The position numbers were made by a program, and so were the translations under genes. From the NCBI RefSeq assembly GCF_900232865.1, contig NZ_OCTS01000003.1, positions 62,001-126,000 of the forward strand: DNA of 64,000 bases. The letters are read 5' to 3'. Source of the stretch: Corynebacterium dentalis (GTDB lineage Bacteria; Actinomycetota; Actinomycetes; Mycobacteriales; Mycobacteriaceae). The notes beneath the pieces are model-generated. The model saw only the letters and a program-made list of their open reading frames with translations. It was not told the DNA's origin and searched no databases. This document shows, in pieces, positions 26,654 to 36,404 of the stretch (positions within the stretch are counted from its first letter, which is position 1; each line of letters starts with the position of its first letter).

Positions 26654-27079
26654 CTAGTCTTCAGAATCGTCCGGATGGCGAGGATTCAGCAATCCAGATC
26701 CCTCTGGCGCATGCGCAGGATCTTCCCCGGATTCCAGCTGCTTGTTGTCCTCATCCACGAAGATCACGTGCGGATGATAATTCTTGAGATCCTCCGCCGT
26801 GAACTGCGCGTATCCGATGATGATCACGAGGTCACCCGGGCTGATCAAGCGTGCAGCCGCGCCGTTAATGCCGATCACTCCGGTACCGCGGTCGCCGGCG
26901 ATGACGTAAGTGGTCAGGCGGTTGCCGTTGTTGATATCGACGATGTCGATCTGCTCTCCCTCGAGCAGATCCGCGGCATCCATCAAGTCAGCGTCAATGG
27001 TGCAGGACCCCACATAGTGGAGGTCTGCTTGGGTGACGGTGGCTCGGTGGATCTTGGATTTCAGCATGGTGCGCAACAC
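26654..27079 (-). CDS. panD: Aspartate 1-decarboxylase proenzyme
   Basis: Pyruvoyl-dependent enzyme making beta-alanine from aspartate for pantothenate synthesis. It self-cleaves between Gly24 and Ser25 (YVGSCTID), which is visible. The GTG at 27079 is chosen since it yields the family N-terminus [M][12 protein letters not shown]. The catalytic Tyr and Thr region ([27 protein letters not shown]) follows. At 141 residues it has a charged C-terminal tail of about 20 residues. It lies 56 nt behind panC on the same strand. In M. tuberculosis coaX follows panD; here nsrR-hmp takes that place. Confidence 0.96.
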   Translation of the reverse strand: MLRTMLKSKIHRATVTQADLHYVGSCTIDADLMDAADLLEGEQIDIVDINNGNRLTTYVIAGDRGTGVIGINGAAARLISPGDLVIIIGYAQFTAEDLKNYHPHVIFVDEDNKQLESGEDPAHAPEGSGLLNPRHPDDSED

Positions 27080-27135
27080 GTCGCCATACCTTACCCTGCA
27101 AGTCGCGAACGGGAAATTCCAGCCAGGAGCCGCGC

Positions 27136-28098
27136 CTAGCCCTCGCCCTCGCCCTCAATATTCTTAAACCCAATCCCCAACGGCAGGTTCACGTTGTCAA
27201 TGAGCCGAGTGCTCCCCACACGCGCCGCCACCAGCAACCGTGCATCCCCCATCTCCGGCGGCTCGCCCAGGTCAGCACCACGCAGTTCTAGGTAGTCCAG
27301 CTCAATCTCCGGCACCGATTCAATGATCTCTCGCGCCGTAGAAAGCACCTTCTCCGCTCCGCCCTCAGCCACAAAAGCACCCGCCGTTAGCGCCGCGGAC
27401 AGCGTCAATGCGAGCTCCCGGTCTGTCTCCGACAAGTACTGGTTCCGCGAACTCAGCGCCAACCCGTCCTGCTGCCGCACAATCGGCACGCCATGAACGG
27501 TCACTCCCATGTTGAGGTCATTGACCATCTGCTGAATGACCATCAGCTGCTGGTAGTCCTTCTCCCCGAAGTAGGCGTGATCGCAGTGCGTGATCTGGAA
27601 CAACTTATTCACCACGGTCAGCACGCCAGCAAAATGCGTCGGACGGAAAGCGCCCTCCAAGATCGCACCGATCGCACCCGGTTGCACGGTGGTGCGCGGG
27701 CCGTTGGGGTACATCTCGCGGGCGTTGGGTGCGAACACCGCGTCCACGCTTGCGGCGCGCAATTTTTCGACGTCAGCCTCCAGCGTCCTGGGGTAAGCGT
27801 CCAGGTCCTCACCTTCGGCGAACTGCAGCGGGTTCACGAAGATGCTCACCACCACCACGGCACGCGGCATGCGCTGAGCTGCCTTAACCAGGGAAAGGTG
27901 GCCTTCGTGCAGCGCACCCATGGTCGGCACCAGTGCCACCGGGCGGCCTACTTTGCGCATGGCGCGGGTGAGGGTGCCGATCTCCTCGATGGTGTTGAAC
28001 ACCGTGGCTTGCCCGGGCGTGAACGAGCCCTGGTCAGAGCCTCGGTCTGCGCCCAGCTCGGGGGTTGAATCTTGCTTCGCCGACTGCGTATTTCCCAT
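27136..28098 (-). CDS. panC: Pantothenate synthetase
   Basis: Condenses pantoate and beta-alanine with ATP hydrolysis. The HIGH-type [16 protein letters not shown] (about 56-71), FVNPLQF, the pantoate-site FGEKDYQQL and SSRNQYLS motifs are present in 320 residues. A low-complexity N-terminal extension of about 30 residues ([20 protein letters not shown]) precedes the core, and the C-terminus ends in EGEGEG. It follows the DUF2520 gene by only 5 nt and precedes panD, so the three act as one unit for pantothenate. Confidence 0.96.
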   Translation of the reverse strand: MGNTQSAKQDSTPELGADRGSDQGSFTPGQATVFNTIEEIGTLTRAMRKVGRPVALVPTMGALHEGHLSLVKAAQRMPRAVVVVSIFVNPLQFAEGEDLDAYPRTLEADVEKLRAASVDAVFAPNAREMYPNGPRTTVQPGAIGAILEGAFRPTHFAGVLTVVNKLFQITHCDHAYFGEKDYQQLMVIQQMVNDLNMGVTVHGVPIVRQQDGLALSSRNQYLSETDRELALTLSAALTAGAFVAEGGAEKVLSTAREIIESVPEIELDYLELRGADLGEPPEMGDARLLVAARVGSTRLIDNVNLPLGIGFKNIEGEGEG

Positions 28099-28103
28099 GC
28101 CGG

Positions 28104-29015
28104 TTAGCGTAGTCGCATGCTCATCTCAGCGAGAACCCGCTCTACCTCTAGCGAGTGCAGCATCTGCGCGGTGCGCTCGGCCATGGGGATGTAGGCGCCG
28201 GTGAAGTTCGCCGCTGCGGAGTCTTTCTCTAGCGCGCGCAGAGCCTCGATGTGGCGCATCACTGCGGGGGCATCGTCGCGGGCAACGGGCCCGGTCAGGC
28301 CGTGCATCCGCTGGCTGAGCGCTTTGTCCACGGCCACGGGCACGATGGTGCGCAGCAGTGTGGCGGATTCTGGGGTGTGTGGGGGCGGTCCCGAGCTGGG
28401 ATCTTCGGCTAAGACGTGGTCCAGCATGCGTTGGGCGTCGGACAACAAGGTGACCACGTAGTTGGCCGCATAGGAAATGGCGGCGTGGTACGCGGGGCGT
28501 TTGGCTTCCGGAACGTGCACGGCCACCCCACCCATGGAGCTAACCAGCAGCTCGGCGACCATATTTCCAGTCTCAGAATCGGCGGTCACGCCCCATGCGC
28601 AGCCCATGAGGTGCGTGGTGTCATCGGCATTTCCCGCAAAAGTCATCACGGGATGCAAGGCCAGTGGCAGTGCCCCGGTGTCCGTGATGGGCTGAAGAAT
28701 CTCGCACCCGTGCGCGCCGGAGGTGTGCGCCACCATTTGTCCATCGCGGGTGATGGCGGCGACTTGCTCGATGACCTCGTCCAGCACCGTATCCGGCACG
28801 GCGATGATCACCAGCGCGGCCTGCGCGGCTTCCTCCAGCGACACGATTGCCGTGTTAGGCAAGCGCTCAGCCACTCGCGCTCGCGAGGCATCTCCTCGCG
28901 CCACGATCCCGTGGATGTGGTGCCCGGCAGCTGCCAGCCGTTCAGCGACTGCGGTCCCCACCGCGCCGCCGCTGATCACGCCCACGGACAGTCGCGGTTG
29001 TTGCATATCGTCCAT
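28104..29015 (-). CDS. Rossmann-like/DUF2520 oxidoreductase next to panC
   Basis: 303 residues: an N-terminal NAD(P)-binding Rossmann domain (VGVISGGAVGTAVAERLAAAG) with TSGAHGCEIL and LHPVMTFAG motifs, and a helical C-terminal DUF2520 domain (about 155-280) including AKRPAYHAAISYAANYVVTLL. This is the family of M. tuberculosis Rv3603c, which is likewise upstream of panC. Tight linkage to panC (5 nt) suggests a reductase in pantothenate synthesis such as ketopantoate reduction, but this is inference. No panB or panE is in the window. Confidence 0.85.
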   Translation of the reverse strand: MDDMQQPRLSVGVISGGAVGTAVAERLAAAGHHIHGIVARGDASRARVAERLPNTAIVSLEEAAQAALVIIAVPDTVLDEVIEQVAAITRDGQMVAHTSGAHGCEILQPITDTGALPLALHPVMTFAGNADDTTHLMGCAWGVTADSETGNMVAELLVSSMGGVAVHVPEAKRPAYHAAISYAANYVVTLLSDAQRMLDHVLAEDPSSGPPPHTPESATLLRTIVPVAVDKALSQRMHGLTGPVARDDAPAVMRHIEALRALEKDSAAANFTGAYIPMAERTAQMLHSLEVERVLAEMSMRLR

Positions 29016-29044
29016 GTTGAGTGCTTCGCGCCTCGTGTCCCCGT

Positions 29045-30199
29045 TTACTTTTCTTTAAAGCGAGCCATGAGCTCGGCCACGGTCAGGCCGCCGGATTCAT
29101 CAGCGCGACGACGTCCGTGTGCGGTGTCCTGTGCGTCTTCTTCCTTTTTCCGACGCCGACCGCCACCCTGACCACCCTGACCAGCCGGCTTCTGGGGTGC
29201 GGCGGATTCCGCGGCATCGGCACGACGGCGCCCACCGGTGTGGGAAGTTTCCAACGGTGCGCTGTGGCGGGAATGCGCTGCGGTATCTGCAGAAGGAGTG
29301 GCTGCTGCAGGAGCGGACACAGTAGCCGGAGCGGATGCAGACTTAGAAGCCGAAGTGCCGAAAGAGGAAGCGGGAGCGCTTGGCTTAGGCTCGTCTTCCA
29401 TCGCGGTGGTGTCTACCACCAGTGGCAGCTGCGTGGTCTCCTGCGTGTCTTGTCCGTCCCAGCGCACGGCAGCGAAAGAGCCGGTGGAGAAGCTGGTGGT
29501 CGCCTTGCCGTGCTTGCCCTTGGGTGCTGCAGATGATGCAGCGCTGGAGGCCGATGCCGCCGCAGGACGGGAAGCAGCAGAAGCTGCTGGCTTGGAATCC
29601 GGCACAGGTGCGGACTGTGGCTGTGCCGGTGGCGTGCTGGTGCCGCCCAGCTCGCGGACGCGCTCAGCGCGAGCGTGCACGGAAGCCTGCTCTTCTCCGT
29701 AATCACGTCCAGTCAGGCTGGTCAGCTGCGAACGCAGCACGACCAGCTCTTGGCGCAGCTGCTCCAGGTGCTCGTCGCGCTGATCCCGCATGCGCTGTTC
29801 GTAGCTGGATTCCAGCATGGCCTCACGCTGCTGGTGTTCGGACTTCTCGCGGCGCAGCTCGGAGGTGTGCATGCGCTGCATTTGGCGGTTGCGGTCCCGC
29901 TCCGCGGTCAGCGCGCTGGAGTAACGGCTGACCAGAATAGCTCCCAACACAGCGGCCCAGAGTGCCGCGATCACGGCGATCTTCAACCAGAAGTCTGAGT
30001 CCATGAACAGCATCAGGAGGCTGGCCACCACGGCCAGGATCAGCAGTCCGAACATCAGCAGCTTGGACATCCGCCCTTCGCCCTGCTCGGCGGAGCCGCG
30101 ACGTGAATCTCCGGAGCGATCGCGGGTCGAGGACTCGTCGCGGAGCTCCCGCGAGGGCCGAGCCTGACGATCATGCTGAGGTTGAGGCTGAAAACTCAT
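29045..30199 (-). CDS. Membrane protein with coiled coil, DUF6779/Rv3604c-like
   Basis: 384 residues. A charged N-terminal tail (about 1-43) is followed by two membrane helices (LLMFGLLILAVVASLLMLFM and IAVIAALWAAVLGAILV), a basic coiled coil rich in Glu/Arg/Gln (about 95-165), and a long Ala/Ser/Pro-rich disordered tail containing GRRRADAAE and GGRRRKKEE repeats up to LTVAELMARFKEK. It resembles the M. tuberculosis Rv3604c type in position and form. The ATG overlaps the end of the DUF3180 gene (ATGA), so the two are translationally coupled. Function unknown; an envelope or division scaffold would fit. Confidence 0.8.
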   Translation of the reverse strand: MSFQPQPQHDRQARPSRELRDESSTRDRSGDSRRGSAEQGEGRMSKLLMFGLLILAVVASLLMLFMDSDFWLKIAVIAALWAAVLGAILVSRYSSALTAERDRNRQMQRMHTSELRREKSEHQQREAMLESSYEQRMRDQRDEHLEQLRQELVVLRSQLTSLTGRDYGEEQASVHARAERVRELGGTSTPPAQPQSAPVPDSKPAASAASRPAAASASSAASSAAPKGKHGKATTSFSTGSFAAVRWDGQDTQETTQLPLVVDTTAMEDEPKPSAPASSFGTSASKSASAPATVSAPAAATPSADTAAHSRHSAPLETSHTGGRRRADAAESAAPQKPAGQGGQGGGRRRKKEEDAQDTAHGRRRADESGGLTVAELMARFKEK

Positions 30200-30681
30200 G
30201 CGTTCAGCCTACCTTGCGCAGGTGGATCCATTGGCGGAGCCACGCAACCTCGTTCCAACCACGCCCCAGCAACCGCCGCGCACACGCCACCGACCACGCC
30301 GCCAATCACGCCTGGCACGTCATCAGCCGCCGCCTGCAAATGTCCCGCGTTCAACAGCACGTGGATACCAATACCTGCATAGACTCCGCCCAGCACAGCT
30401 CCGATCCACGCCACGGCCTGACCAATGAGCATCCATTGCGCCACCGTCAGCGGGCTCATCTGGCTACTGTCTTGCCCAATTTCCCCCTCGTCAATCCGCT
30501 TGCGCACCATCCACCCCATCACAGCGCAGGCCACGGCAAAGACAAACAGGAACACGCACGCGGTGAGCTCAATGGGCGGGAAGGAACCATAAAAAGCCCA
30601 CGTGGCAGCCCATGCGATCACCACGGCGATCCCCGTGCCCCATGCCAGGGCACTCAGCGGTGTGGGCTGCATTTCCTTCAT
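30196..30681 (-). CDS. DUF3180 membrane protein
   Basis: 161-residue integral membrane protein with four hydrophobic segments (ALAWGTGIAVVIAWAATWAF, LTACVFLFVFAVACAVMGW, WMLIGQAVAWIGAVLGGVYAGIGIHV, VIGGVVGGVCAAVAGAWL). The start is the ATG at 30681 with AAGG 8 nt upstream. It sits between folK and the DUF6779 gene, the same order as Rv3606c-Rv3605c-Rv3604c in M. tuberculosis. Function unknown. Confidence 0.85.
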   Translation of the reverse strand: MKEMQPTPLSALAWGTGIAVVIAWAATWAFYGSFPPIELTACVFLFVFAVACAVMGWMVRKRIDEGEIGQDSSQMSPLTVAQWMLIGQAVAWIGAVLGGVYAGIGIHVLLNAGHLQAAADDVPGVIGGVVGGVCAAVAGAWLERGCVAPPMDPPAQGRLNA

Positions 30682-30686
30682 GGCTA

Positions 30687-31280
30687 CTACCTTAAACTCC
30701 CGCGAGACAGCCGAACATCCCACTGCGCAGATTCCACAGCCTGCACGCCGGCCACCTCCTCCTGCTCCGCGGCAGCCAGCTCCTCCAGCCACTGGTGCAC
30801 TCCCCTGCCCTTGAGCGTCACCCCGGGCGCGCCCGCCAGCTCGAGGTCAGCCCATGGCACCAGCACAAACGCTCTTTGATGCGCGTACGGGTGCGGCACA
30901 ATCAGCTCCTCACCCCAGGCTCCGTCGGAGGTGATGGGGACAGCGGTGGCGTCAGAAAGAAAAGAAAACAATGCCAGCACATCCACGTCCAGGGTGCGCG
31001 GGCCCCACCGCACGTCGCGCACGCGCTGCGCAGCCTGCTCCACGTCTTGGCAGGCATGCAAAAAGTCCAAAGGTTCCAGTTCGGTCTCCACTGCGATGAC
31101 GGCATTGCGGAACTCGTCCTGCTCGTAGACTCCCCACGGCGGCGTGGCGTACATCCGCGAATGCTCCACGATCCGCCCCGCCCCGGAGTCTTCCAGCAAC
31201 GAGGCTGCGCGCACCAGCTGAGCATCGACAGAAGCCACCTCTCCCGGCATGTTGCTGCCGAGTCCCACGAACGCCAACAC
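30687..31280 (-). CDS. folK: 7,8-dihydro-6-hydroxymethylpterin pyrophosphokinase
   Basis: Transfers pyrophosphate from ATP to hydroxymethyldihydropterin in folate synthesis. The GTG at 31280 is taken as start: AGGAGG lies 6 nt upstream, within the end of folB. FVGLGSNMPGE at the N-terminus, YATPPWGVYEQDEFRNAV, the signature RWGPRTLDVDVL (metal and ATP site) and PHPYAHQRAFVLVPW are all present in 197 residues. The C-terminal about 35 residues are family-poor. It is 10 nt behind folB. Confidence 0.94.
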   Translation of the reverse strand: MLAFVGLGSNMPGEVASVDAQLVRAASLLEDSGAGRIVEHSRMYATPPWGVYEQDEFRNAVIAVETELEPLDFLHACQDVEQAAQRVRDVRWGPRTLDVDVLALFSFLSDATAVPITSDGAWGEELIVPHPYAHQRAFVLVPWADLELAGAPGVTLKGRGVHQWLEELAAAEQEEVAGVQAVESAQWDVRLSRGSLR

Positions 31281-31290
31281 CAGCTGCCTC

Positions 31291-31659
31291 CTACTTGTTC
31301 TTGTAGGAACGGCGCGCCACCACGCGCACGTCGGCAAACGGGTAGTCGATTGGTGCCTGGGGCTTATGCACGGTGACCTCCACGGCCATCGCCCCGTCCA
31401 GCTCGATGATCTTGTTCGCGATGTTGGTGGCCAGGGTCTCGATGAGATCGTTGCTCAGCCCCTGTACCAATTCCACGGCAATGTTGGCCAGATCCACGTA
31501 GGAAATGGTGTCTGCGATGGAATCCGAGTTGGCGGCGTGCGAGAAATCCGTCCACACCACCATGTCCACCAGGAACTTCTGCCCGGTGTTCTTTTCGTGC
31601 TCATAGACGCCGTGGTAGCCATAGGCTTCCAGTCCGATGAGTTCGATGCGATCTGCCAC
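31291..31659 (-). CDS. folB: Dihydroneopterin aldolase
   Basis: Converts dihydroneopterin to hydroxymethyldihydropterin plus glycolaldehyde. 122 residues of the tunnelling fold with the conserved GYHGVYEHEKNTGQKF, the SYVDLANIAVELVQG region and the late VTVHKPQAPI lysine. Start GTG 31659 preceded by CGAGGAGAAG. It lies between folP and folK on the same strand and continues the folE-folP-folB-folK order common to actinobacteria. Confidence 0.95.
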   Translation of the reverse strand: MADRIELIGLEAYGYHGVYEHEKNTGQKFLVDMVVWTDFSHAANSDSIADTISYVDLANIAVELVQGLSNDLIETLATNIANKIIELDGAMAVEVTVHKPQAPIDYPFADVRVVARRSYKNK

Positions 31660-31692
31660 GGTGTGCTTCTCCTCGCGTGAATTGGTTGGTGG

Positions 31693-32661
31693 TTAGGTTA
31701 CGGTGCGCCGGGCTCGCCAGGTCTCATCGACCTCCGGTCCTTTGCCCGACGCCAGCGCGTAGGCCACGTCCACTGCCGCCCGATTCTGGGCAACTTTATG
31801 GACCCGCACCGCCCACGCTCCAGCGTGCGCACTTAAGGCAGAGACGGCTGCGGTGGCATCATCAGCCGATTCCGGGGTCCCCGGTTGTCCATCCGCACCC
31901 GGGCGCAGCGCGGTCAAGAAGCGCTTGCGCGAGGCCCCCACCAGCACCGGATACCCCAGATCTGCAATGGCCTTCACTGCACCCAGCAGCGCCCAATTAT
32001 CCTGCGGGTTCTTGGCAAAGCCAATACCGGGATCCAGAATCAGCTTGTCCGGGGACACACCCGCGGCCAACGCGGCGTCCGCCCGGTCTTGCAGCCAGTC
32101 ACGCACGTGCTCCACGATGTCCTGGCCGTGATAGCGGTATCCCTCCGCGCCAGCAAAGCTCTCCGCGTTCCAGTGCATGAGGCACAGCTGCGGGGATTGT
32201 CCGTCTGGGGTGGTCACGCTGGCTGCGACCTCCAGCATGTCCTCGTCCGCGAGGCCACCGGAGACGTCGTTGATGATGTGCGCGCCAGCTTCCACGGCGG
32301 CGCGGGCGGTGGACGCGCGCATGGTATCCACGCTGATCAACACGCCATTTTCTTCCACTGCGGGGTGCGCGCGGAGTTGCTGCACTACCGGCACCACGCG
32401 GCTTTGTTCGCGCTCCGCGTTCACTCGGGTGGCACCGGGGCGGGTGGATTCCCCGCCGATATCGATGATGTCTGCGCCCTGCTCAATCATCGCCAGCGCG
32501 TTGCGCACGGCGGTTTCTGTATCCGGGTTGGCCCCGCCGTCGGAAAAAGAATCTTCCGTGACGTTGAGGATGCCCATCACCAGCGTGCGGGAGGGCACGC
32601 CGGGTGCAGTTGCGGCGGGATCTACAGCATCGGCTCCCAAGGAGTTGTTCGGTTGTGTCAC
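31693..32661 (-). CDS. folP: Dihydropteroate synthase
   Basis: Joins p-aminobenzoate to hydroxymethyldihydropterin pyrophosphate; target of sulfonamides. TIM-barrel motifs: [42 protein letters not shown] and GASRKRFL. The GTG at 32661 overlaps the folE stop (GTGA), which fixes the start and indicates translational coupling; it adds a short N-terminal tail before [10 protein letters not shown]. 322 residues is slightly long because of an insertion near 245-265 ([16 protein letters not shown]). Confidence 0.96.
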   Translation of the reverse strand: MTQPNNSLGADAVDPAATAPGVPSRTLVMGILNVTEDSFSDGGANPDTETAVRNALAMIEQGADIIDIGGESTRPGATRVNAEREQSRVVPVVQQLRAHPAVEENGVLISVDTMRASTARAAVEAGAHIINDVSGGLADEDMLEVAASVTTPDGQSPQLCLMHWNAESFAGAEGYRYHGQDIVEHVRDWLQDRADAALAAGVSPDKLILDPGIGFAKNPQDNWALLGAVKAIADLGYPVLVGASRKRFLTALRPGADGQPGTPESADDATAAVSALSAHAGAWAVRVHKVAQNRAAVDVAYALASGKGPEVDETWRARRTVT

Positions 32662-33242
32662 TTGCCGTCTCGAATGAGGTTGAAGGCCTCGGCGCGGGTC
32701 GCCGCGCTGGATTCCAGCACGCCGCGAACGGCGGAGGTAATGGTGTTGGCTCCTGGCTTGCGAATGCCGCGCATCGCCATGCACAAGTGCTCGGCCTCGA
32801 TGACCACGATGACTCCGGCGGGATCCAGGCGTTCCATCAACGCATCTGCCACCTGGGTGGTCAGGCGCTCTTGCACCTGGGGGCGCTTGGCCATGCCGTC
32901 CACCAAGCGGGCCAGTTTGGATAGCCCGGTGACCTTGCCGTCCTTGCCCGGGATGTAGCCAATGTGTGCGGTACCAAAGAAGGGAACCAAGTGGTGCTCA
33001 CAGGTGGAGTAGAACTGAATGTCCCGCACCATGACCATCTCCCTGTGGTCCTCTCTGAAGGTCTTGCTGAGGACCTCAGTGGGGTCTTCGTAGAGGCCAG
33101 AGAAGATCTCTTGATAAGCGCGAGCCACGCGAGCTGGGGTTTCCTGCAGACCTTCGCGGTCTGGATTTTCGCCTACTGCGATCAGCAGTTCCCGAATAGC
33201 TGCTTCTGCGCGCTGCTGGTCAAACTCAGGACGTGACTCCAC
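32658..33242 (-). CDS. folE: GTP cyclohydrolase I
   Basis: Opens and rearranges GTP to dihydroneopterin triphosphate, first step of folate synthesis. 194 residues with the zinc site [12 protein letters not shown] (Cys and His ligands) and the later [14 protein letters not shown] motif. The GTG start at 33242 shares one base with the ftsH TAG stop (TAGTG), so initiation is coupled to ftsH termination. The next gene folP begins inside its stop. Confidence 0.97.
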   Translation of the reverse strand: MESRPEFDQQRAEAAIRELLIAVGENPDREGLQETPARVARAYQEIFSGLYEDPTEVLSKTFREDHREMVMVRDIQFYSTCEHHLVPFFGTAHIGYIPGKDGKVTGLSKLARLVDGMAKRPQVQERLTTQVADALMERLDPAGVIVVIEAEHLCMAMRGIRKPGANTITSAVRGVLESSAATRAEAFNLIRDGK

Positions 33243-35698
33243 TACTTCTCCTCATTCTTTCCATCACCGTCGCGATAAGTCTCGCGGTCTCCGTAACCAT
33301 CACCTTCCGGCGCCCGGTGCTTGTGCGTTCCTTTTTGGCGCGGGGTTTCCCACGGGAAGGTCTGCTTCGGCGGCTCGCTGCGCGGTGAGTCATTGCGTGG
33401 TGAGTCGCTGCGTGGTGAGTCATTGTGAGGCTGCTCGTTGCGCGTCACATCCTCACCGTTCCGACGCTTCACCGGGGCATCGTCCGAGGTCCACGGGTTG
33501 TCCGGCTGCTCGTTGTCCGGCAGGCGGAATCCGCGCTGCTCGCTCAGTGGCACGGCCTTGTGTTCTGGCTTTCCGTTGTTCTGCCCTGGCTGCCCATCGG
33601 TGCCACCCCACAAGTGATCGTGGTGATCGCCAGAACCCCGCGATGCCTTGTCGGCTTCCTGGGCTTCGCGCAAGCTGCGCTTCTGTTCTTCCTTGCGTCG
33701 TTCGATGCGTGCCCGGCGCGCTGCGGAGAAGAAGTCGTTGCGCTTCGGTGGCTCCTCGCCGCGCTCCTTGGCCAGCTCGGTTGGAGTCTTGACGGGCTCG
33801 CGGTAATCCCGCGGGCGGTCCACGTCTTGGAACGGGAATACGTCGGAGATTTCGCGCAGCTCGATGCCCTCGAAGATGGCCTCCAAGTCCGGGCGGCGCA
33901 GAGTCTCCTTCTCCAGCAGCTTCTGCGCCAGAGTGTCCAAGTACTCGCGGTTATCCCGCAGGATGGCATAGGCGGTGGCCTGCGCCTTATCCAGCAGTGC
34001 GCGCACTTCGTTATCGATCAGTGCCGCGACTTCCTGGCTTGGGCGAGACTCCCCTCCACCTTGTCCGCCTTGTGCGCGGAAAGGATCGCCGCCGTCAGTG
34101 CCGTACTTCACCGCACCAATCTTGGGGCTCATGCCCAGCTCCATGACCATGGCGCGCGCAGTGTTGGAGGCCATCTCGATATCGGACGATGCGCCGGAGG
34201 TGGGGTTACCGAACACCAGCTCCTCAGCCGCGCGGCCACCCATGGCAAATACCAAGCGAGCGAACAGCTCAGAGCGGTTATACATACCCTTATCGTCTTC
34301 TGGCACCGTCAAAGCGTGGCCACCCGTGCGGCCACGGGCCAAGATGGTCACCTTGTACACGCGGTCAATATCCTTCAGAGCCCATGCTGCTAGGGCGTGT
34401 CCACCCTCGTGGTAGGCCGTAACCTTCTTCTCCTGCTCGGAGATGATCTTGGTGGAACGGCGTGGTCCACCAATCACGCGGTCGGTGGCTTCTTCCAGTG
34501 CATCGCCAGTGATGACGTTGCCGTCCACACGGGCGGTCAGGAGCGCGGCCTCGTTCAGCACGTTCTCCAAGTCTGCGCCGGACATGCCAGCGGTGCGCTT
34601 GGCCAGAGACTTCAGATCCACGTCTGCGCCCAACGGCTTGCCCTTAGCGTGCACGCGCAAGATCTGCTCACGGCCGGACAGGTCCGGGTTGCTCACTGGG
34701 ATCTGACGGTCAAAACGGCCCGGGCGCAGCAGCGCAGGGTCCAGGATGTCCGGACGGTTGGTCGCGGCCATAAGGATCACACCTTCGCGGTCACCAAAGC
34801 CATCCATCTCCACCAGCAACTGGTTCAGGGTCTGCTCGCGCTCGTCGTGTCCACCGCCCATGCCGGAGCCGCGCTGGCGACCCACGGCGTCGATCTCATC
34901 CACGAAGATGATGCACGGGGAGTTCTCCTTGGCCTGCTTGAACAGGTCGCGCACGCGGGACGCACCCACGCCCACGAACATCTCCACGAAGTCGGAGCCA
35001 GAGATGGAGTAGAACGGCACGCCAGACTCGCCAGCCACCGCGCGGGCCAGCAGGGTCTTACCCGTTCCGGGAGGGCCGTAGAGCAATACGCCACGGGGAA
35101 TCTTGGCGCCCAATTCCTCATAGCGCGCAGGGTTGGACAGGAAGTCGCGGATTTCGTCGAGTTCCTCGACTGCCTCGTCCGCACCGGCAACATCGTCGAA
35201 GGTGGTGTCCGGGTTGTCCTTGTTCAGCTCCTTGTGCCGGGACTTGCCCATGCCGAATGGGCCGCCCATGCCGCCGCCGTTCATGCGGCTCATCAGGAAC
35301 AGCAGCAGTCCCATGATCAGAACCAGCGGCAGGAACATCATCAGCAGGGAGCCGAGGAAGCTGTCCTGTGTGACGTTGGTATTGAACTTCTCCGCCCCAG
35401 AGTCCTGGACGGCAGTGAAGATCCGGTCCCCTGTGCGAGCCGGGTAGCTGGTGATGATCTGCTCGATGCCATCCTTCCCGTCCAGGGAGATGGAATCCTT
35501 GAGCTTGATTTCCAGTTGCTGCTCGCGGTCGTTGATCTGCACCTCAGAGACGTTCTTGTCCTTGAGCTGTTCCAACGCCACTGAGGTTTCGACCTGCTCG
35601 TACCCGCGGGTGCTATCCGTGAGCACGGAGAAGGTGTAGATGCCGATGAGGATGGCGGCGACGATTCCCGCGATCCTCAGCACTTTCGTCTTATCCAT
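33242..35698 (-). CDS. ftsH: ATP-dependent zinc metalloprotease FtsH
   Basis: Membrane-bound AAA+ protease degrading membrane and regulatory proteins. Two membrane helices (about 5-25 and 108-130, [20 protein letters not shown]) flank an extracytoplasmic domain; then Walker [14 protein letters not shown], Walker [27 protein letters not shown], and the zinc motif HEGGH. The 818-residue length comes from a hydrophilic C-terminal tail of about 190 residues rich in Arg, Asn, Asp and Pro, including a short tandem repeat of PR(S/N)D(S/P). Such tails occur in corynebacterial FtsH. Start ATG 35698. It lies between hpt and folE. Confidence 0.97.
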   Translation of the reverse strand: MDKTKVLRIAGIVAAILIGIYTFSVLTDSTRGYEQVETSVALEQLKDKNVSEVQINDREQQLEIKLKDSISLDGKDGIEQIITSYPARTGDRIFTAVQDSGAEKFNTNVTQDSFLGSLLMMFLPLVLIMGLLLFLMSRMNGGGMGGPFGMGKSRHKELNKDNPDTTFDDVAGADEAVEELDEIRDFLSNPARYEELGAKIPRGVLLYGPPGTGKTLLARAVAGESGVPFYSISGSDFVEMFVGVGASRVRDLFKQAKENSPCIIFVDEIDAVGRQRGSGMGGGHDEREQTLNQLLVEMDGFGDREGVILMAATNRPDILDPALLRPGRFDRQIPVSNPDLSGREQILRVHAKGKPLGADVDLKSLAKRTAGMSGADLENVLNEAALLTARVDGNVITGDALEEATDRVIGGPRRSTKIISEQEKKVTAYHEGGHALAAWALKDIDRVYKVTILARGRTGGHALTVPEDDKGMYNRSELFARLVFAMGGRAAEELVFGNPTSGASSDIEMASNTARAMVMELGMSPKIGAVKYGTDGGDPFRAQGGQGGGESRPSQEVAALIDNEVRALLDKAQATAYAILRDNREYLDTLAQKLLEKETLRRPDLEAIFEGIELREISDVFPFQDVDRPRDYREPVKTPTELAKERGEEPPKRNDFFSAARRARIERRKEEQKRSLREAQEADKASRGSGDHHDHLWGGTDGQPGQNNGKPEHKAVPLSEQRGFRLPDNEQPDNPWTSDDAPVKRRNGEDVTRNEQPHNDSPRSDSPRNDSPRSEPPKQTFPWETPRQKGTHKHRAPEGDGYGDRETYRDGDGKNEEK
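33376..33435 (-). repeat. 15-bp tandem repeat in the ftsH tail
   Basis: Four adjacent 15-bp units (33376-33390, 33391-33405, 33406-33420, 33421-33435), the first three differing at few positions around GCGTGGTGAGTCRYT, encode the Asn/Asp-Ser-Pro-Arg series of the FtsH C-terminus. Unit length is a multiple of three, so copy-number change would keep the frame. Confidence 0.8.
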
Positions 35699-35756
35699 AG
35701 TTCCTGTCGTTAGGTAAAAAGGCGCTGCTGGTTTTTATACCGTTGTGTGCTTGTGT

Positions 35757-36404
35757 CTACTGGTACACGCGCGGGCGCAGCGTACCCACGAATGGCAGGT
35801 CGCGGTAGCGTTCCGCGAAGTCGAGTCCGTAGCCCACCACGAATTCGTTGGGAATATCGAATCCCACCTCGGCGAGGTTTTCGATGTCCACCTTCACTGC
35901 ATCGGGCTTTCGCAGCAAGGTCACCACGGACAGGCTGCGGGGCTGGCGGTTGCGCAGGTTCTTCATCAGCCAGGACAGGGTGAGTCCGGAATCGATGATG
36001 TCTTCCACAATCACCACGTCATGATCGCGGATGTCGCGGTCCAGGTCCTTGAGGATGCGCACCACGCCGGAGGAGCTGGTGGAGTTGCCGTAAGAGGATA
36101 CGGCCATGAATTCCAGCTGGGTGGGCACGGACATCTCGCGGGCGAAGTCGGTGATGAAGAAGACCGCTCCCTTGAGCACGCAGATCAGGATGAGGTCCTT
36201 ATCGGAATCCTTGAACTTCTCCGAGGTGGCCTGTGCCAGCTCGCGAATGCGCGCATCCAGCGTTTCTTTATCGATCAGCACGCTTTCCAGATCGTCCCCG
36301 TAGCGGTTTGCGGGCACGTCGAAGTTCTTTTCGCTCAGCAGGCTGGTGCTGGGCAGGTTGGTGCTGGGCTTGTTGCTGGGCATATCCGTCAACCCGATCC
36401 TCAT
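35757..36404 (-). CDS. hpt: Hypoxanthine-guanine phosphoribosyltransferase
   Basis: Purine salvage: makes IMP or GMP from hypoxanthine or guanine and PRPP. The PRPP-binding motif [16 protein letters not shown] (about 136-151), CVLKGAVFF and the C-terminal [20 protein letters not shown] are conserved. The ATG at 36404 overlaps the tilS stop (ATGA), the usual arrangement, and gives 215 residues with a short Ser/Asn/Pro-rich N-terminal tail. It precedes ftsH by 58 nt; tilS-hpt-ftsH is a conserved bacterial order. Confidence 0.95.
   Translation of the reverse strand: MRIGLTDMPSNKPSTNLPSTSLLSEKNFDVPANRYGDDLESVLIDKETLDARIRELAQATSEKFKDSDKDLILICVLKGAVFFITDFAREMSVPTQLEFMAVSSYGNSTSSSGVVRILKDLDRDIRDHDVVIVEDIIDSGLTLSWLMKNLRNRQPRSLSVVTLLRKPDAVKVDIENLAEVGFDIPNEFVVGYGLDFAERYRDLPFVGTLRPRVYQ

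Noticed and set aside
34397..35584. 395-codon plus-strand frame opposite ftsH
   Set aside because: Shadow of the conserved FtsH coding strand.
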